From Bacillus sp. ISL-51 (GTDB lineage Bacteria > Bacillota > Bacilli > Bacillales > Bacillaceae), in assembly GCF_018613535.1 (NCBI RefSeq), contig NZ_JAGGQB010000002.1:1-64000 (forward strand): a stretch of DNA of 64,000 bases, written 5' to 3'. Under the pieces are notes generated by a model, which ran no database searches, was not told the origin of the DNA, and saw only the letters and a list, made by a program, of their open reading frames with translations. The translations under genes and the position numbers were made by a program. Shown piece after piece: positions 37,163 through 47,472 of this stretch. How positions within the stretch are numbered: position 1 is the first letter of the stretch; every line of letters starts with the position of its first letter.

Positions 37163-38980
37163 TTACGATTGATGAAACTGGCTTTCGTATAACTCATTGT
37201 AAAAGCCTTTTTGCTTCAGAAGTTCGGCATGGCTTCCTTTTTCAGCCATTTCTCCGTCCTTCAACACAAGAATCTGATCGGCTCTTTGAATCGTGTTCAG
37301 CCTGTGGGCGATGATGACGCTTGTTCTGCCCTCCATTAAACGGCCGAGCGCTTCTTGTATTTTCACTTCTGTCACTGTATCAATGTTGCTTGTCGCTTCA
37401 TCCAATATCAAGAGAACCGGGTCTGCCAAAACAGCCCTCGCAATAGAAATGAGCTGCTTTTGTCCTTGGCTGATTCCGGCTCCGTTTTGGGTAAGAACCG
37501 TATCATAGCCTTTCGGCAGCCGTTCAATGAAGCTGTGGGCATTGGCTGCTTTTGCGGCTTCCTCTACCTCTTGGTCAGATGCGTCCAGACGTCCGTAGCG
37601 GATATTCTCCCTGATTGTGCCCTGGAACAGAAATGAATCTTGAAGAACAAACCCCATGTTTTTTCGCAGGCTCGATCTTGTCATCTTTTTTATATCCGTG
37701 CCGTCAATGAGAATTTTTCCTTCGTTCGGTTCATAAAAGCGGGCGAGAAGGTTGGTAACAGTCGTTTTTCCCGCGCCTGTCGGACCGACAAACGCGATGG
37801 ATTGTCCCGCTGGCACTGTAAAGCTGAGGTGTTTCAGCGTCTGACTCCCTTCCTCATATCCGAAAGAGACGTGGCGGAATTCAATGGCGCCTGTTTGAAT
37901 CGGCTGATACAAGGCGTTCTTTTCATCCTCCCGTTCTTCTATTTCATCGAGCACATCGAAGACACGTTCAGCTCCTGCAATGGCAGACAACATCGTATTA
38001 AATTGGTTGGCGAGATCGTTCAAAGGGCGGGTAAACTGTCTTGAATACTCGGCGAACACCACGATTGAGCCAATCGTAATCCAGCCCTTTAACGCAAACC
38101 AACCGCCGATGGCCGCAATAATTGTAAAGCTTAGATTGTTCAACGTGTTCATCACTTTCGGGATAAAGCCGGAAATCGTCTGCGCCCAAAAGCCAGATGC
38201 CTTCAGGCTGTCGTTTTTTTCTAAAAACTCAGCGGTCACCTGTTCTTCCCGCGAATAAGCTTTGATGACCTTGGCGCCTGAAATGGATTCTTCAATATAG
38301 CCATTAAGCTCGCCAAGGTTTTTTTGCTGCTCTTTAAAAAGCTTTCCCGTACGGTTGGTGATCCATTTGATGCTGACCGCCATAATCGGCACGATGATCA
38401 GCGTGATGAGCGTCAGCAGCGGGTTCATGTACAGCATCACTGAGATTGTTCCTGCAAAGGTGATGACGCTTGATAAAATTTGGATGACCGATGTGTTTAA
38501 AGTTGAACTGACATTTTCAATATCATTCGTCACCCGGCTCATCAGCTCGCCGTGCCGCTGTTTATCGAAAAACGGAATCGGCAGCTCGTGCAAGTGGGTG
38601 AACAGCTCACTCCGCATTCTGAATACAGTGCTTTGGGAAATATTAATCATCCAATAGTTTTGAAACCATAAAGACAGGGACTGGATGACGTAGATCCCTA
38701 ACAAGCCAAGCAATACCGGAAAAAGCCCGCTTGCCGTCCGGCCGACAATAAAATGGTCGATGGCGCGGCCGATCACAATAGGCCCAAGCAAGCCAAACAC
38801 GGCACTGACCACAACCATGATCATGACAAGTGTGAGCATCCCTTTTTTCTCAGCCAAGTAGGACCACATTCTGCCTAGCGTCCCTTTGGCATCCTTTGCT
38901 TTCGTTCTTTTTTTGGAGCGGTCTTTTTGATCAATCAGTATTTTTTTATATTGGAAAGGACTACGAATGTCTTTCAGCAT
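37163..38980 (-). CDS. yfiC: YfiC, ABC exporter subunit (heterodimer partner)
   Basis: This 605-residue type I ABC exporter half has six membrane helices (about 50-340) and an ATPase domain. Walker A is GPTGAGKTT, and Walker [13 protein letters not shown] has the catalytic Glu. The signature is ISQGQ instead of LSGGQ. With YfiB's Asp in Walker B this predicts one degenerate ATP site, as in LmrCD/BmrCD heterodimers. ATG 38980 lies 20 bp inside yfiB's 3' end, so translation is coupled. The substrate is unknown. Confidence 0.92.
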   Translation of the reverse strand: MLKDIRSPFQYKKILIDQKDRSKKRTKAKDAKGTLGRMWSYLAEKKGMLTLVMIMVVVSAVFGLLGPIVIGRAIDHFIVGRTASGLFPVLLGLLGIYVIQSLSLWFQNYWMINISQSTVFRMRSELFTHLHELPIPFFDKQRHGELMSRVTNDIENVSSTLNTSVIQILSSVITFAGTISVMLYMNPLLTLITLIIVPIMAVSIKWITNRTGKLFKEQQKNLGELNGYIEESISGAKVIKAYSREEQVTAEFLEKNDSLKASGFWAQTISGFIPKVMNTLNNLSFTIIAAIGGWFALKGWITIGSIVVFAEYSRQFTRPLNDLANQFNTMLSAIAGAERVFDVLDEIEEREDEKNALYQPIQTGAIEFRHVSFGYEEGSQTLKHLSFTVPAGQSIAFVGPTGAGKTTVTNLLARFYEPNEGKILIDGTDIKKMTRSSLRKNMGFVLQDSFLFQGTIRENIRYGRLDASDQEVEEAAKAANAHSFIERLPKGYDTVLTQNGAGISQGQKQLISIARAVLADPVLLILDEATSNIDTVTEVKIQEALGRLMEGRTSVIIAHRLNTIQRADQILVLKDGEMAEKGSHAELLKQKGFYNELYESQFHQS

Positions 38981-40694
38981 GACCAGCCCCCTCCTTTCCG
39001 AATTGGGACTCGTAAATAAGCTGATACAAATGAGACTGTGACAGCAGCTCCTGATGCGTGCCTTTTTCAATCAGTTCGCCGTCTTCAAGAAGCAATATGA
39101 CATCGGCTTTCATGGCAGTGCTGACTTTTTGGGTGATGATCAGTGTTGTGCATTCATAAGCGCTGATCGCCTCAAGCAGCTTTCCTTCTGTTTGCAGGTC
39201 GAGGGCGCTTGTACTGTCATCCAATAAAAGAATGGCGGGCTTTCTGATAAAGGCTCTGGCGATGGAAATTCTTTGTTTCTGACCTCCTGACAAATTGACG
39301 CCCTTTTGCCCAAGCACCGTATCATAGCCTTTCGGGAGCTTCATAATCGTGTCATGAATTTGCGCGCTTTTGGCCGCTTCCATTACTTCATCTAGTGAAG
39401 CATTTTCTTTGCCCCAGGCGATATTTTCCCTGATCGTTCCCGAGAAGAGCAGCACTTCCTGCGGAACGTAGCCGATCTGCCTCCGAAGCCCTTCAGCCGG
39501 AAATTCGCCAATCGGCTTCCGGTCAATCAAAACCCTGCCTGAATCCGGTTTGTATAGCCGCGGAATTAACTGAAAGAGCGTTGATTTTCCTGAGCCTGTC
39601 GCTCCTAATAGCGCAATCGTTTCCTTTGGTTTTGCTGTAAAGGTTATGTGCTGAAGCGCTTCTCTTTCCATATCGGGATAGCGGAATGACACATCTTCAA
39701 AATCAATACGGCCGCTCAGCAGCTCATCCGTTTTGCCGCGCTCCCGTTCATCGCCTTCTGTCTCAAGCACCTCTCCGATTCTTTCCCCGGAAGCTTTCGC
39801 CCGTGAAAAAATCATAATCAAGAACGGAAAAACGGACAAAGCGCCTGTAATGCGTGTGGCGTAGTTAATAATCGCCACAACATCGCCGACCTGCGTACCG
39901 TTTTGTGCCGCGCTATTGGCGCCGAGCCACAAAATAAACAGAATGCATATATTCATTAACAGCATCAAAACAGGCATCGTTGCTTCAACGAGACGAAAGG
40001 CCGAGACCGTCTTTTGCATCAGTATGGTGTTTGATTTCAGAAACCGTTTGATCTCGTGGCTTCCGCGAAGCAGCGCCTTAATCAATTTGATAGCCGCCAG
40101 GTTTTCCTGCATGATGGTGTTCACTTGGTCAAGCCGTCTCTGCACAGAGCGGAACAGCGAACCCCCTTTTTTTAATACCCAAAGTAAAAACAGAATCAAA
40201 ATCGGAATCGTCACAAGCAGAAAAAAACCGAGCTTCACATTGACGGCCACTGATAAAATAACACCGCCGACAATCATTAAAGGCGCCCGAAGCATAAACC
40301 TGAGGCTCATGAAAATCATATTTTGAACCTGTGTCACGTCATTGGTCAGCCTCGTAATAAATGATGAGGAGGAAAACTGCGCAAAAGAAGAAAAAGAGAA
40401 GGACTGGATTTTTTGAAATATCCCTTTTCTCGTATCGTAAGCATAGCTTTGGCTGACATGAGCCGCATAGAAGGAATTCAGCATTCCCGCCGCAAATGAC
40501 ACCAGTGTAAGCCCGACCATTACAGCTCCCCATACCCAGACTGTCCTAAGGTCTTGTTTCAAAATCCCCTCATCTATAATTTTTGCGATAAGAAGAGGCT
40601 GCACAAGCTCTACCGCAAGCTCAGTCAGCATCAGGACAAGAGCTATCCCCGCTATCAAATAGTATGGTTTTAAGTATGATAAAGCCTTTGACAT
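38961..40694 (-). CDS. yfiB: YfiB, ABC exporter subunit (heterodimer partner)
   Basis: This 577-residue ABC exporter half has six membrane helices (about 10-290) and an ATPase domain. Walker A GATGSGKST and signature LSGGQKQR are canonical, but Walker B reads ILLLDDSTSALD, with Asp replacing the catalytic Glu. This is the mark of the inactive site in heterodimeric multidrug exporters, complementing YfiC. ATG 40694 (MSKALSYLKPY) has GGGAGG upstream. It is first in a two-gene operon. Confidence 0.92.
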   Translation of the reverse strand: MSKALSYLKPYYLIAGIALVLMLTELAVELVQPLLIAKIIDEGILKQDLRTVWVWGAVMVGLTLVSFAAGMLNSFYAAHVSQSYAYDTRKGIFQKIQSFSFSSFAQFSSSSFITRLTNDVTQVQNMIFMSLRFMLRAPLMIVGGVILSVAVNVKLGFFLLVTIPILILFLLWVLKKGGSLFRSVQRRLDQVNTIMQENLAAIKLIKALLRGSHEIKRFLKSNTILMQKTVSAFRLVEATMPVLMLLMNICILFILWLGANSAAQNGTQVGDVVAIINYATRITGALSVFPFLIMIFSRAKASGERIGEVLETEGDERERGKTDELLSGRIDFEDVSFRYPDMEREALQHITFTAKPKETIALLGATGSGKSTLFQLIPRLYKPDSGRVLIDRKPIGEFPAEGLRRQIGYVPQEVLLFSGTIRENIAWGKENASLDEVMEAAKSAQIHDTIMKLPKGYDTVLGQKGVNLSGGQKQRISIARAFIRKPAILLLDDSTSALDLQTEGKLLEAISAYECTTLIITQKVSTAMKADVILLLEDGELIEKGTHQELLSQSHLYQLIYESQFGKEGAGHAERHS

Positions 40695-40984
40695 CTGAAA
40701 GCCTCCCAAACCTGTTTATCAATATGTATATTTATTTTATTTGTTTGTCTTAAATGAATAAAGGATTAACCCTTGAACCCGCACTTTTATTATGTACTTT
40801 GTGTAAAAAAACGGAAATCACTGAAGATAAAAATTGAAGGATTGAAGCGTGTAAATATATGGAGGCTGACTTGTCTTTTCTTTTTACCAGCGCCTGAACC
40901 GGAGCCTTTTATTTTAAAATGAACTAGCGGAGCCTTTAGAAGACGTCCGCTATTCAGATGATCATTCATGCCGTGTCATTTCAT
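40695..40984. other. Non-coding gap between yfiB and the tail-spike gene
   Basis: This 290-bp gap contains the yfiB upstream region (AT-rich, 40710-40860). Two CGGAGCCTTT repeats (about 40902-40911 and 40928-40937) and an imperfect AGCGGA/TCCGCT hairpin (about 40926-40952) follow the tail-spike gene stop. No convincing ORF was seen. Confidence 0.5.
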
Positions 40985-43312
40985 TTAACGAATAAAAACG
41001 AAAGCGACCCCAAATCCTTTATCAGCATCAAACTCTTTGATCACTTTCATGACCTGCCAGCGCTGGTTTGGAGAATCGGATTTTGTTGCAATCCCGTTAT
41101 GAGCGTGAATAAAATCTCCTGCTTTCACAGTCTCATCGCATCTGACATATACCTGGCCGATAAGCCCGACAATGTTCCACTCGTCTCTCTCTTCTCTTGA
41201 AGCATAGTCTTCTTCAGGTCGAAAGTCCGGATTTTCTTTTGGAGCCATGACCATATGGCCGTTTGCATCTTTCTGTTTTTCATAAACATAGCCGCCAAAC
41301 TCATTCTTTACGTATCGTCCCGACCAGTGAAAACTCGACTCACCAAGAATCACTCCGGCAGTCTCGGAAATTACCCCAAGCATGAGATCACCTTTTTCAG
41401 CCGGTCTGATCTTATCACCTTCAAGTGTGACAAGTGTTCCTGTCGGAATCTTCTCCCCGCTCAGACTCTCAAAATACTCGGCGTAGTCAGAGAATGTCGA
41501 GGAACCTGTTACGCCTCCCGCAGCCTTAATTGTTCCTTCTTTTGCGTGAAGCTCAATTTTTCTGTTTGCCGATGACGGAGTGCTGCCGGCAGCCCAGCCA
41601 AGTGCTACAGAATCTGAATTCGGGTTAATTGTATTGTACGAAGAAAGCACTGAAGATTGAGCCGCTCCGGTTGCTCTTCCCCGAACAGAACCAGCCACAA
41701 AATTATTGTTTCCTGTAGCGTGAGATTCACGGGAGCCAATGACTCCGCTTCCTTTATGTTTGAATAAGAAATAAGGAGTGACTGCTCCTCCAATGTTAAA
41801 GTCAGTTTCATAACCTGAAAAATCACAATTGGAAACATTAAGGTCTGGATCTGAGGAATAAATTCCAACTGTCCCGCTATTATTTTTTGGAGATCTCTGT
41901 CCCCAAACATTACTAACAACAGACTCGTACATTCCGCTGCCAAAAGCAACTCCATTTTTTCCGGAGTCAATCAAGGTGACGCCATCTACCATTACTTTAC
42001 CTACTGAGTTATCCCCGCCGACAATATATAAGTCATTGTCTGCAGTCTTAAATCCGCGAATGGTTATATTCTTTAAGCTGATTAAGCGTCCTTTATAAAA
42101 TACGCTGACTACAGAATTACCCTTATAATCAATTGAACTATCATCACAAATAGCATGGAAATTCATAACACTCACACCATCATATCCGGAGATTTGCAAC
42201 GCGTTTGGTCCCGCCCCTTTGTAAAGATCATTTGGTTTAGGGTTATATGCGATACAATTCGCGAGCTGCACATCATGGGCTGTCGCTGACTGAGGATCGC
42301 TTGCTGTGTGGTGACCGATATGGCGGATGCTATATCCAATGGCATTTTCGTATGCGCGGCAGTTAACAAGCTGTACTCTCTTCGCTGCCGGTGCATAACC
42401 ATGTGCTTTAATCTCAAAGCCTCGGACTCCTCCAATTGAGATACAACTATCAATCATTACGTCTTGTGAGCCGTCATCAATTTCAAAACAGTTCGTGTTA
42501 GAAGTTCCGTCATTTAACCCCATAGGATGGTAAGAGAGGCAATGACTGAAAGTAGTGTGTTTACCAAAATGGCAAGTAAAGTTATCATCGCCGGATCCTG
42601 TTGCTTCACAATGTGAAAATGTTACAAAGTTACAGCCATTGGGCTGATAATAAGTTGGGTCGTCCATTTCACCATGTCTGTTATAGTTCGGGCTCGTAGA
42701 ATCAAAGCCGTGCAGGCCGCCGTTCTTCGCAAACACATGCTCGACAAAAGAATAGTCAACATTCGCAAAAAGCAAACAGCTTGAAGTGGGACCTTTCGGA
42801 ATCTTCCAGCCGACAGGACGCGTATCCTTGTTCCAGTCCAGCGTGAGATGGCCGACGTATATATTTTCATTACCGTTCGTGTAATCACTGTTGGTAAGAA
42901 CAGAGTGCCCTACCGGTGTTTCGTCTAATAATTTAATGACCGTTCTTTTCTTGCCTGCTCCGATAAGCATTGTATTTGACGGAACAAACAATCCCGATGT
43001 TCTGAATACACCCGCGGGAACTGTTACTACATAACCTCCGTCAGCCATAGCATCATGAAACGCTTGCGTATCATCTGTTACTCCGTCACCTTTAGCCCCA
43101 AAATCCATAACGTTTCGCTCTGTAACATGTTCAAACCTGTTTTCATACATTTTAAGTCTTTCGTTTAAGTTTTCATAAGTTGACGTGCCATCGCTAAGGG
43201 CAGCACCGATTTTGCTGTCAATCGCTTCAAAGTTTTGAGCAATGCTTTCAACTTCAACACCCTCAGTTTTATTGGGTTTGTAAAGTCCTAAGAAAGTAGT
43301 ATAGTTTGTCAT
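40985..43312 (-). CDS. Phage tail-spike-like protein: beta-helix plus peptidase G2-type C-terminal domain
   Basis: This 775-residue protein has three parts. Residues 1-65 (MTNYTTFLGLYKPNKTEGVE) resemble a virion-attachment or trimerisation head with a coiled coil. Residues 66-520 begin VMDFGAKGDGVTDDTQAF, the pectate-lyase-superfamily signature, and continue as a right-handed beta-helix. Residues about 590-775 (STFSDYAEYFESLSGEKIPTGTLVTLEGDKIRPA) match the peptidase G2 autoprocessing domain of YobO/YomR and SPbeta-like phage proteins. It is probably a trimeric polysaccharide-binding or degrading spike. No signal peptide, holin or other phage gene is adjacent. GGAGGCAGGAC precedes the ATG. Confidence 0.85.
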   Translation of the reverse strand: MTNYTTFLGLYKPNKTEGVEVESIAQNFEAIDSKIGAALSDGTSTYENLNERLKMYENRFEHVTERNVMDFGAKGDGVTDDTQAFHDAMADGGYVVTVPAGVFRTSGLFVPSNTMLIGAGKKRTVIKLLDETPVGHSVLTNSDYTNGNENIYVGHLTLDWNKDTRPVGWKIPKGPTSSCLLFANVDYSFVEHVFAKNGGLHGFDSTSPNYNRHGEMDDPTYYQPNGCNFVTFSHCEATGSGDDNFTCHFGKHTTFSHCLSYHPMGLNDGTSNTNCFEIDDGSQDVMIDSCISIGGVRGFEIKAHGYAPAAKRVQLVNCRAYENAIGYSIRHIGHHTASDPQSATAHDVQLANCIAYNPKPNDLYKGAGPNALQISGYDGVSVMNFHAICDDSSIDYKGNSVVSVFYKGRLISLKNITIRGFKTADNDLYIVGGDNSVGKVMVDGVTLIDSGKNGVAFGSGMYESVVSNVWGQRSPKNNSGTVGIYSSDPDLNVSNCDFSGYETDFNIGGAVTPYFLFKHKGSGVIGSRESHATGNNNFVAGSVRGRATGAAQSSVLSSYNTINPNSDSVALGWAAGSTPSSANRKIELHAKEGTIKAAGGVTGSSTFSDYAEYFESLSGEKIPTGTLVTLEGDKIRPAEKGDLMLGVISETAGVILGESSFHWSGRYVKNEFGGYVYEKQKDANGHMVMAPKENPDFRPEEDYASREERDEWNIVGLIGQVYVRCDETVKAGDFIHAHNGIATKSDSPNQRWQVMKVIKEFDADKGFGVAFVFIR

Positions 43313-43456
43313 TGTCCTGCCTCCTGATTTTTAATTGCTATTTAAAACACCGAACACCATAGAAGTCATTCGTTTCTGCATCATCCCCTCACTTTCGCTC
43401 CTGCATGTACAGGTGGCAAAGGTATGACAAGTTCACACATTTTTTCAAAACATAAA

Positions 43457-43484
43457 AAGAGCGCTTGGATAAACAAGCGCTCTT
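43457..43484 (-). terminator. glvC terminator
   Basis: AAGAGCGCTTG (43457-43467) and CAAGCGCTCTT (43474-43484) form a perfect 11-bp stem, with TTTTTATG following on the minus strand. Confidence 0.88.
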
Positions 43485-43516
43485 CCCATTCTGCACATAG
43501 CCTTCTGCAGCAGTAT

Positions 43517-45103
43517 TTAACCGTTCAGTATTCTCTCCACACGCTCCCGCATCTGCGGAACACTCAGCCCGACAATGACCTGAAGCGCTTTGCCGTTTCT
43601 CACGACGCCGTGGGCGCCCAGCTCTCTGAAGGCGCTGTCGTTCTTGACCTTTGAATCGTCTGCGACACTGACACGGAGGCGGGTGGCGCAATTGGTGACC
43701 TCCATAATGTTGTCCTTTCCGCCCAGCGCTTCAATGTACAAAGCCGCCGTATCCCGTTCTTGTTCATCTGCCGCGGCTGTTTCTTTTGCAGCCTGCTTTC
43801 GTTCTTTGTACTCTTTTTTAGAATACAGCTTCGTTTCCTGCCCTTCTTCTTTTTCCCTGCCCGGTGTGGCGATATTAAATTTGAGGATGAGAAATCGGAA
43901 GACAAAAAAGTAGATGGCGGTAAAGGATAATCCGATTATAATCTGGTACACATACGTCAAGCCGTGGCTGCTTGCCAGCGGTATCCAGTTTAGCGTCACC
44001 GCTTCGATCAGGCCCCCGCCCATATTTCCGACGACACCGGCCATAAACATGACGGTTGCCATGCAAGCGGCGAGCAAAGCATGCACTGCGAATAAAAAAG
44101 GCGAAATAAACAGGAATGTAAATTCAATCGGCTCCGTAATGCCGGCGATAATCGATGTCAGCGTGACCGGAATCAACAGGCCGGCGACAATTTTTTTCTT
44201 CTCCCTTGAGGCGGTGGCGTAAAAGGCGAGCGCGATGCCCGGGATTCCGAAAATCTTTGAGTTGCCGTGAAGCGCGAAACCGCCTTGCGGGAATAATTCT
44301 TTCAGCGGTTTGGCAGATTGAGAGTATTCGCCGAGATGCTGCGCCCAATAGGTGACAATGCCGCCTTCAGCCACAGCCGGCCCGTAAACAAACGGGGCAT
44401 AAATAAAATGATGAAGCCCTGTCGGAATTAAGATCCTCTCTAAGAAAGTGTAGATCCATACACCAAGCGCCCCTGACGCAACGAGAAAGCCTTGCAGCGA
44501 GGCGATTCCTGACTGAACCATCGGCCAAACGTACGCCACCGCAAGTGAAATCGGTATCATAATGAAAAAAGAAATGATGACGATGTACGAAGATCCTTGG
44601 AAAATCCCCAGAAAATCCGGCAGATTCTTATCAAAAAAGCGATTGTGCAAATAGACGACAATGGAGGAAATAAAAATCGCTCCGATAATGTTCGTATCAA
44701 GTGTTTTAATGCCAGCAATCATCGTCAGCCCGCTCGTTCCGCCAACCTCCTGATTCATATCGACATGAAAAGCCCCGCCCCATACCGTCAGAATCGCGTT
44801 GATAAAGTAATTGAATGTCAGATAAACTGTAAGCGCTTCCAAACAAGCCCTCGCCTGTGCTTTTTTCGCTAAAGCCACAGGTATGCCGATCGCAAACAGC
44901 AGAGGCATTTGATTAAAGACGGTCCAGCCGCCCTGTTCAATGACGTACCAGCATTGATACCAAAGCCCGTCAGGATCAGCCAGCGGCCCCATCAGTGTTT
45001 TATTTTTAAAGAGCGTACTCAGACCGACAATAATACCGGAAAATGCAAATAACAAAACAGGCACAAACATCGCGCTGCCGAAGCGCTGGACTTTTTGCAT
45101 CAT
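43517..45103 (-). CDS. glvC: Maltose-specific PTS enzyme IICB
   Basis: This 528-residue permease (GlvC/MalP) takes up and phosphorylates maltose. The IIC domain has about ten membrane helices (residues 10-410, including GITEPIEFTFLF). A linker is followed by the IIB domain with phospho-acceptor C472 in TNCATRLRVSV. No IIA domain is encoded here, so phosphate must come from another EIIA such as PtsG's. It is last in the glvA-glvR-glvC operon, 14 bp after glvR. Confidence 0.94.
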   Translation of the reverse strand: MMQKVQRFGSAMFVPVLLFAFSGIIVGLSTLFKNKTLMGPLADPDGLWYQCWYVIEQGGWTVFNQMPLLFAIGIPVALAKKAQARACLEALTVYLTFNYFINAILTVWGGAFHVDMNQEVGGTSGLTMIAGIKTLDTNIIGAIFISSIVVYLHNRFFDKNLPDFLGIFQGSSYIVIISFFIMIPISLAVAYVWPMVQSGIASLQGFLVASGALGVWIYTFLERILIPTGLHHFIYAPFVYGPAVAEGGIVTYWAQHLGEYSQSAKPLKELFPQGGFALHGNSKIFGIPGIALAFYATASREKKKIVAGLLIPVTLTSIIAGITEPIEFTFLFISPFLFAVHALLAACMATVMFMAGVVGNMGGGLIEAVTLNWIPLASSHGLTYVYQIIIGLSFTAIYFFVFRFLILKFNIATPGREKEEGQETKLYSKKEYKERKQAAKETAAADEQERDTAALYIEALGGKDNIMEVTNCATRLRVSVADDSKVKNDSAFRELGAHGVVRNGKALQVIVGLSVPQMRERVERILNG

Positions 45104-45117
45104 ATCGTAACCTCCCG

Positions 45118-45879
45118 TTATTCATCAAAATTTTCAAGCTCTTTGTAATCAACATATGCGCGGAACAGCGCTTCGCCCACAAGAAAAAAAGGAACGAACG
45201 CTACAATTTCCGTTTTATCGCTTAACATCACCGGCTTGCTTGTCGCATAAAGATTATGCGGTGTCGTTTGGGCCAGTACGTTATTTTTCAGGTTGGTGAT
45301 TGAAATAAACGGAACCCCCTTTGCGGAAAGGGCCCTTGCCTGCGGTATCAGTTCAGGCGTTTCACCGGATAAGGAAATAATAATGAATAAGTCATCCACA
45401 TTAAAATCATCACACATAAGTTCAAATTCTGTTTTATCCTGGATTAAAATCAGATACTTCCGCCTGGATACAAACATCCTTTGCAGCTCGCGGGCGCATA
45501 CCCTTTGCGCCGTCCCCGATCCGTAAACGAAAATCCGCTTTGCATCATCTATCAGCCGGCACATTTCTGTCATGTCTTTTGACTTCACGTATTTCACATT
45601 AGCTTCAATATCGTCCAGCAGCTTTTCAAAACTCATACTCTCACCCTCTTCAGGCTGATCCTCCCATTTCAGAAATACGCGGAATTCACTGTAGCCGCTG
45701 AAGCCGAGTTTTTGGGCAAGCCGCAATATAGAAGAGCGCGAGACATTGCAGGCTTTCGCCATATCATTGATGCCAAGGCGGTAGCACGTATGCTTATGAT
45801 TCAATATATATTTTAAAATATAAAAATCGTTATCATTTAGTTTGCTGTAATACTGATTGATGAGTTCCTCCAGCCGCAT
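45118..45879 (-). CDS. glvR: GlvR (MalR), RpiR-family activator of the maltose operon
   Basis: This 253-residue protein has an N-terminal HTH_6 domain (DMAKACNVSRSSILRLAQKLG, about 38-60) and a C-terminal SIS sugar-phosphate-binding domain (about 105-235, VYGSGTAQRVCARELQRMF). In B. subtilis it activates the operon with maltose. The start is ATG 45879 (MRLEELINQ) after AATGGGGGGA, and 23 upstream in-frame codons are rejected. It sits between glvA and glvC. Confidence 0.92.
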   Translation of the reverse strand: MRLEELINQYYSKLNDNDFYILKYILNHKHTCYRLGINDMAKACNVSRSSILRLAQKLGFSGYSEFRVFLKWEDQPEEGESMSFEKLLDDIEANVKYVKSKDMTEMCRLIDDAKRIFVYGSGTAQRVCARELQRMFVSRRKYLILIQDKTEFELMCDDFNVDDLFIIISLSGETPELIPQARALSAKGVPFISITNLKNNVLAQTTPHNLYATSKPVMLSDKTEIVAFVPFFLVGEALFRAYVDYKELENFDE

Positions 45880-45947
45880 CCCAAAATCCCCCCATTTTCT
45901 TTCTATTATATAGAATAACAGATGGAGAAAACGGGGGAAGATTGTCA

Positions 45948-47327
<1,380 letters not shown>

Positions 47328-47409
47328 TTATTTATATCATGTGAAGAACCTCTTTGTACCGGAATTTGGAGAGTTAGATCATTTGATCAGTTTTAGTTAT
47401 TTTTCTCAA

Positions 47410-47435
47410 AGAGCGGGAAAGTTCCCGGGGCGCTC
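47410..47435. repeat. Inverted repeat in the glvA upstream region
   Basis: GAGCG-GGAA-AG-TTCC-CGGGG-CGCTC forms an imperfect long hairpin between the glvA promoter and the next terminator. No T-run follows. The role is unknown. Confidence 0.35.
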
Positions 47436-47440
47436 AAATC

Positions 47441-47472
47441 AAAAAGGCTGCCATGGTCAGCAGCCTTTTTTT
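47441..47472 (-). terminator. Terminator of the MDR dehydrogenase gene
   Basis: AAAAAGGCTGC (47441-47451) and GCAGCCTTTTTTT (47460-47472) form a strong stem with T-runs on both strands, at the stop of the gene. Confidence 0.85.

Noticed and set aside
41605-41970. Minus-strand frame of 121 residues inside the tail-spike gene
   Set aside because: It is an alternative frame of the 775-residue gene with no separate translation start signal.
40985-43516. A prophage or integrated element around the tail-spike gene
   Set aside because: There is no integrase, portal, capsid, lysis gene, att-like direct repeat or tRNA target nearby.
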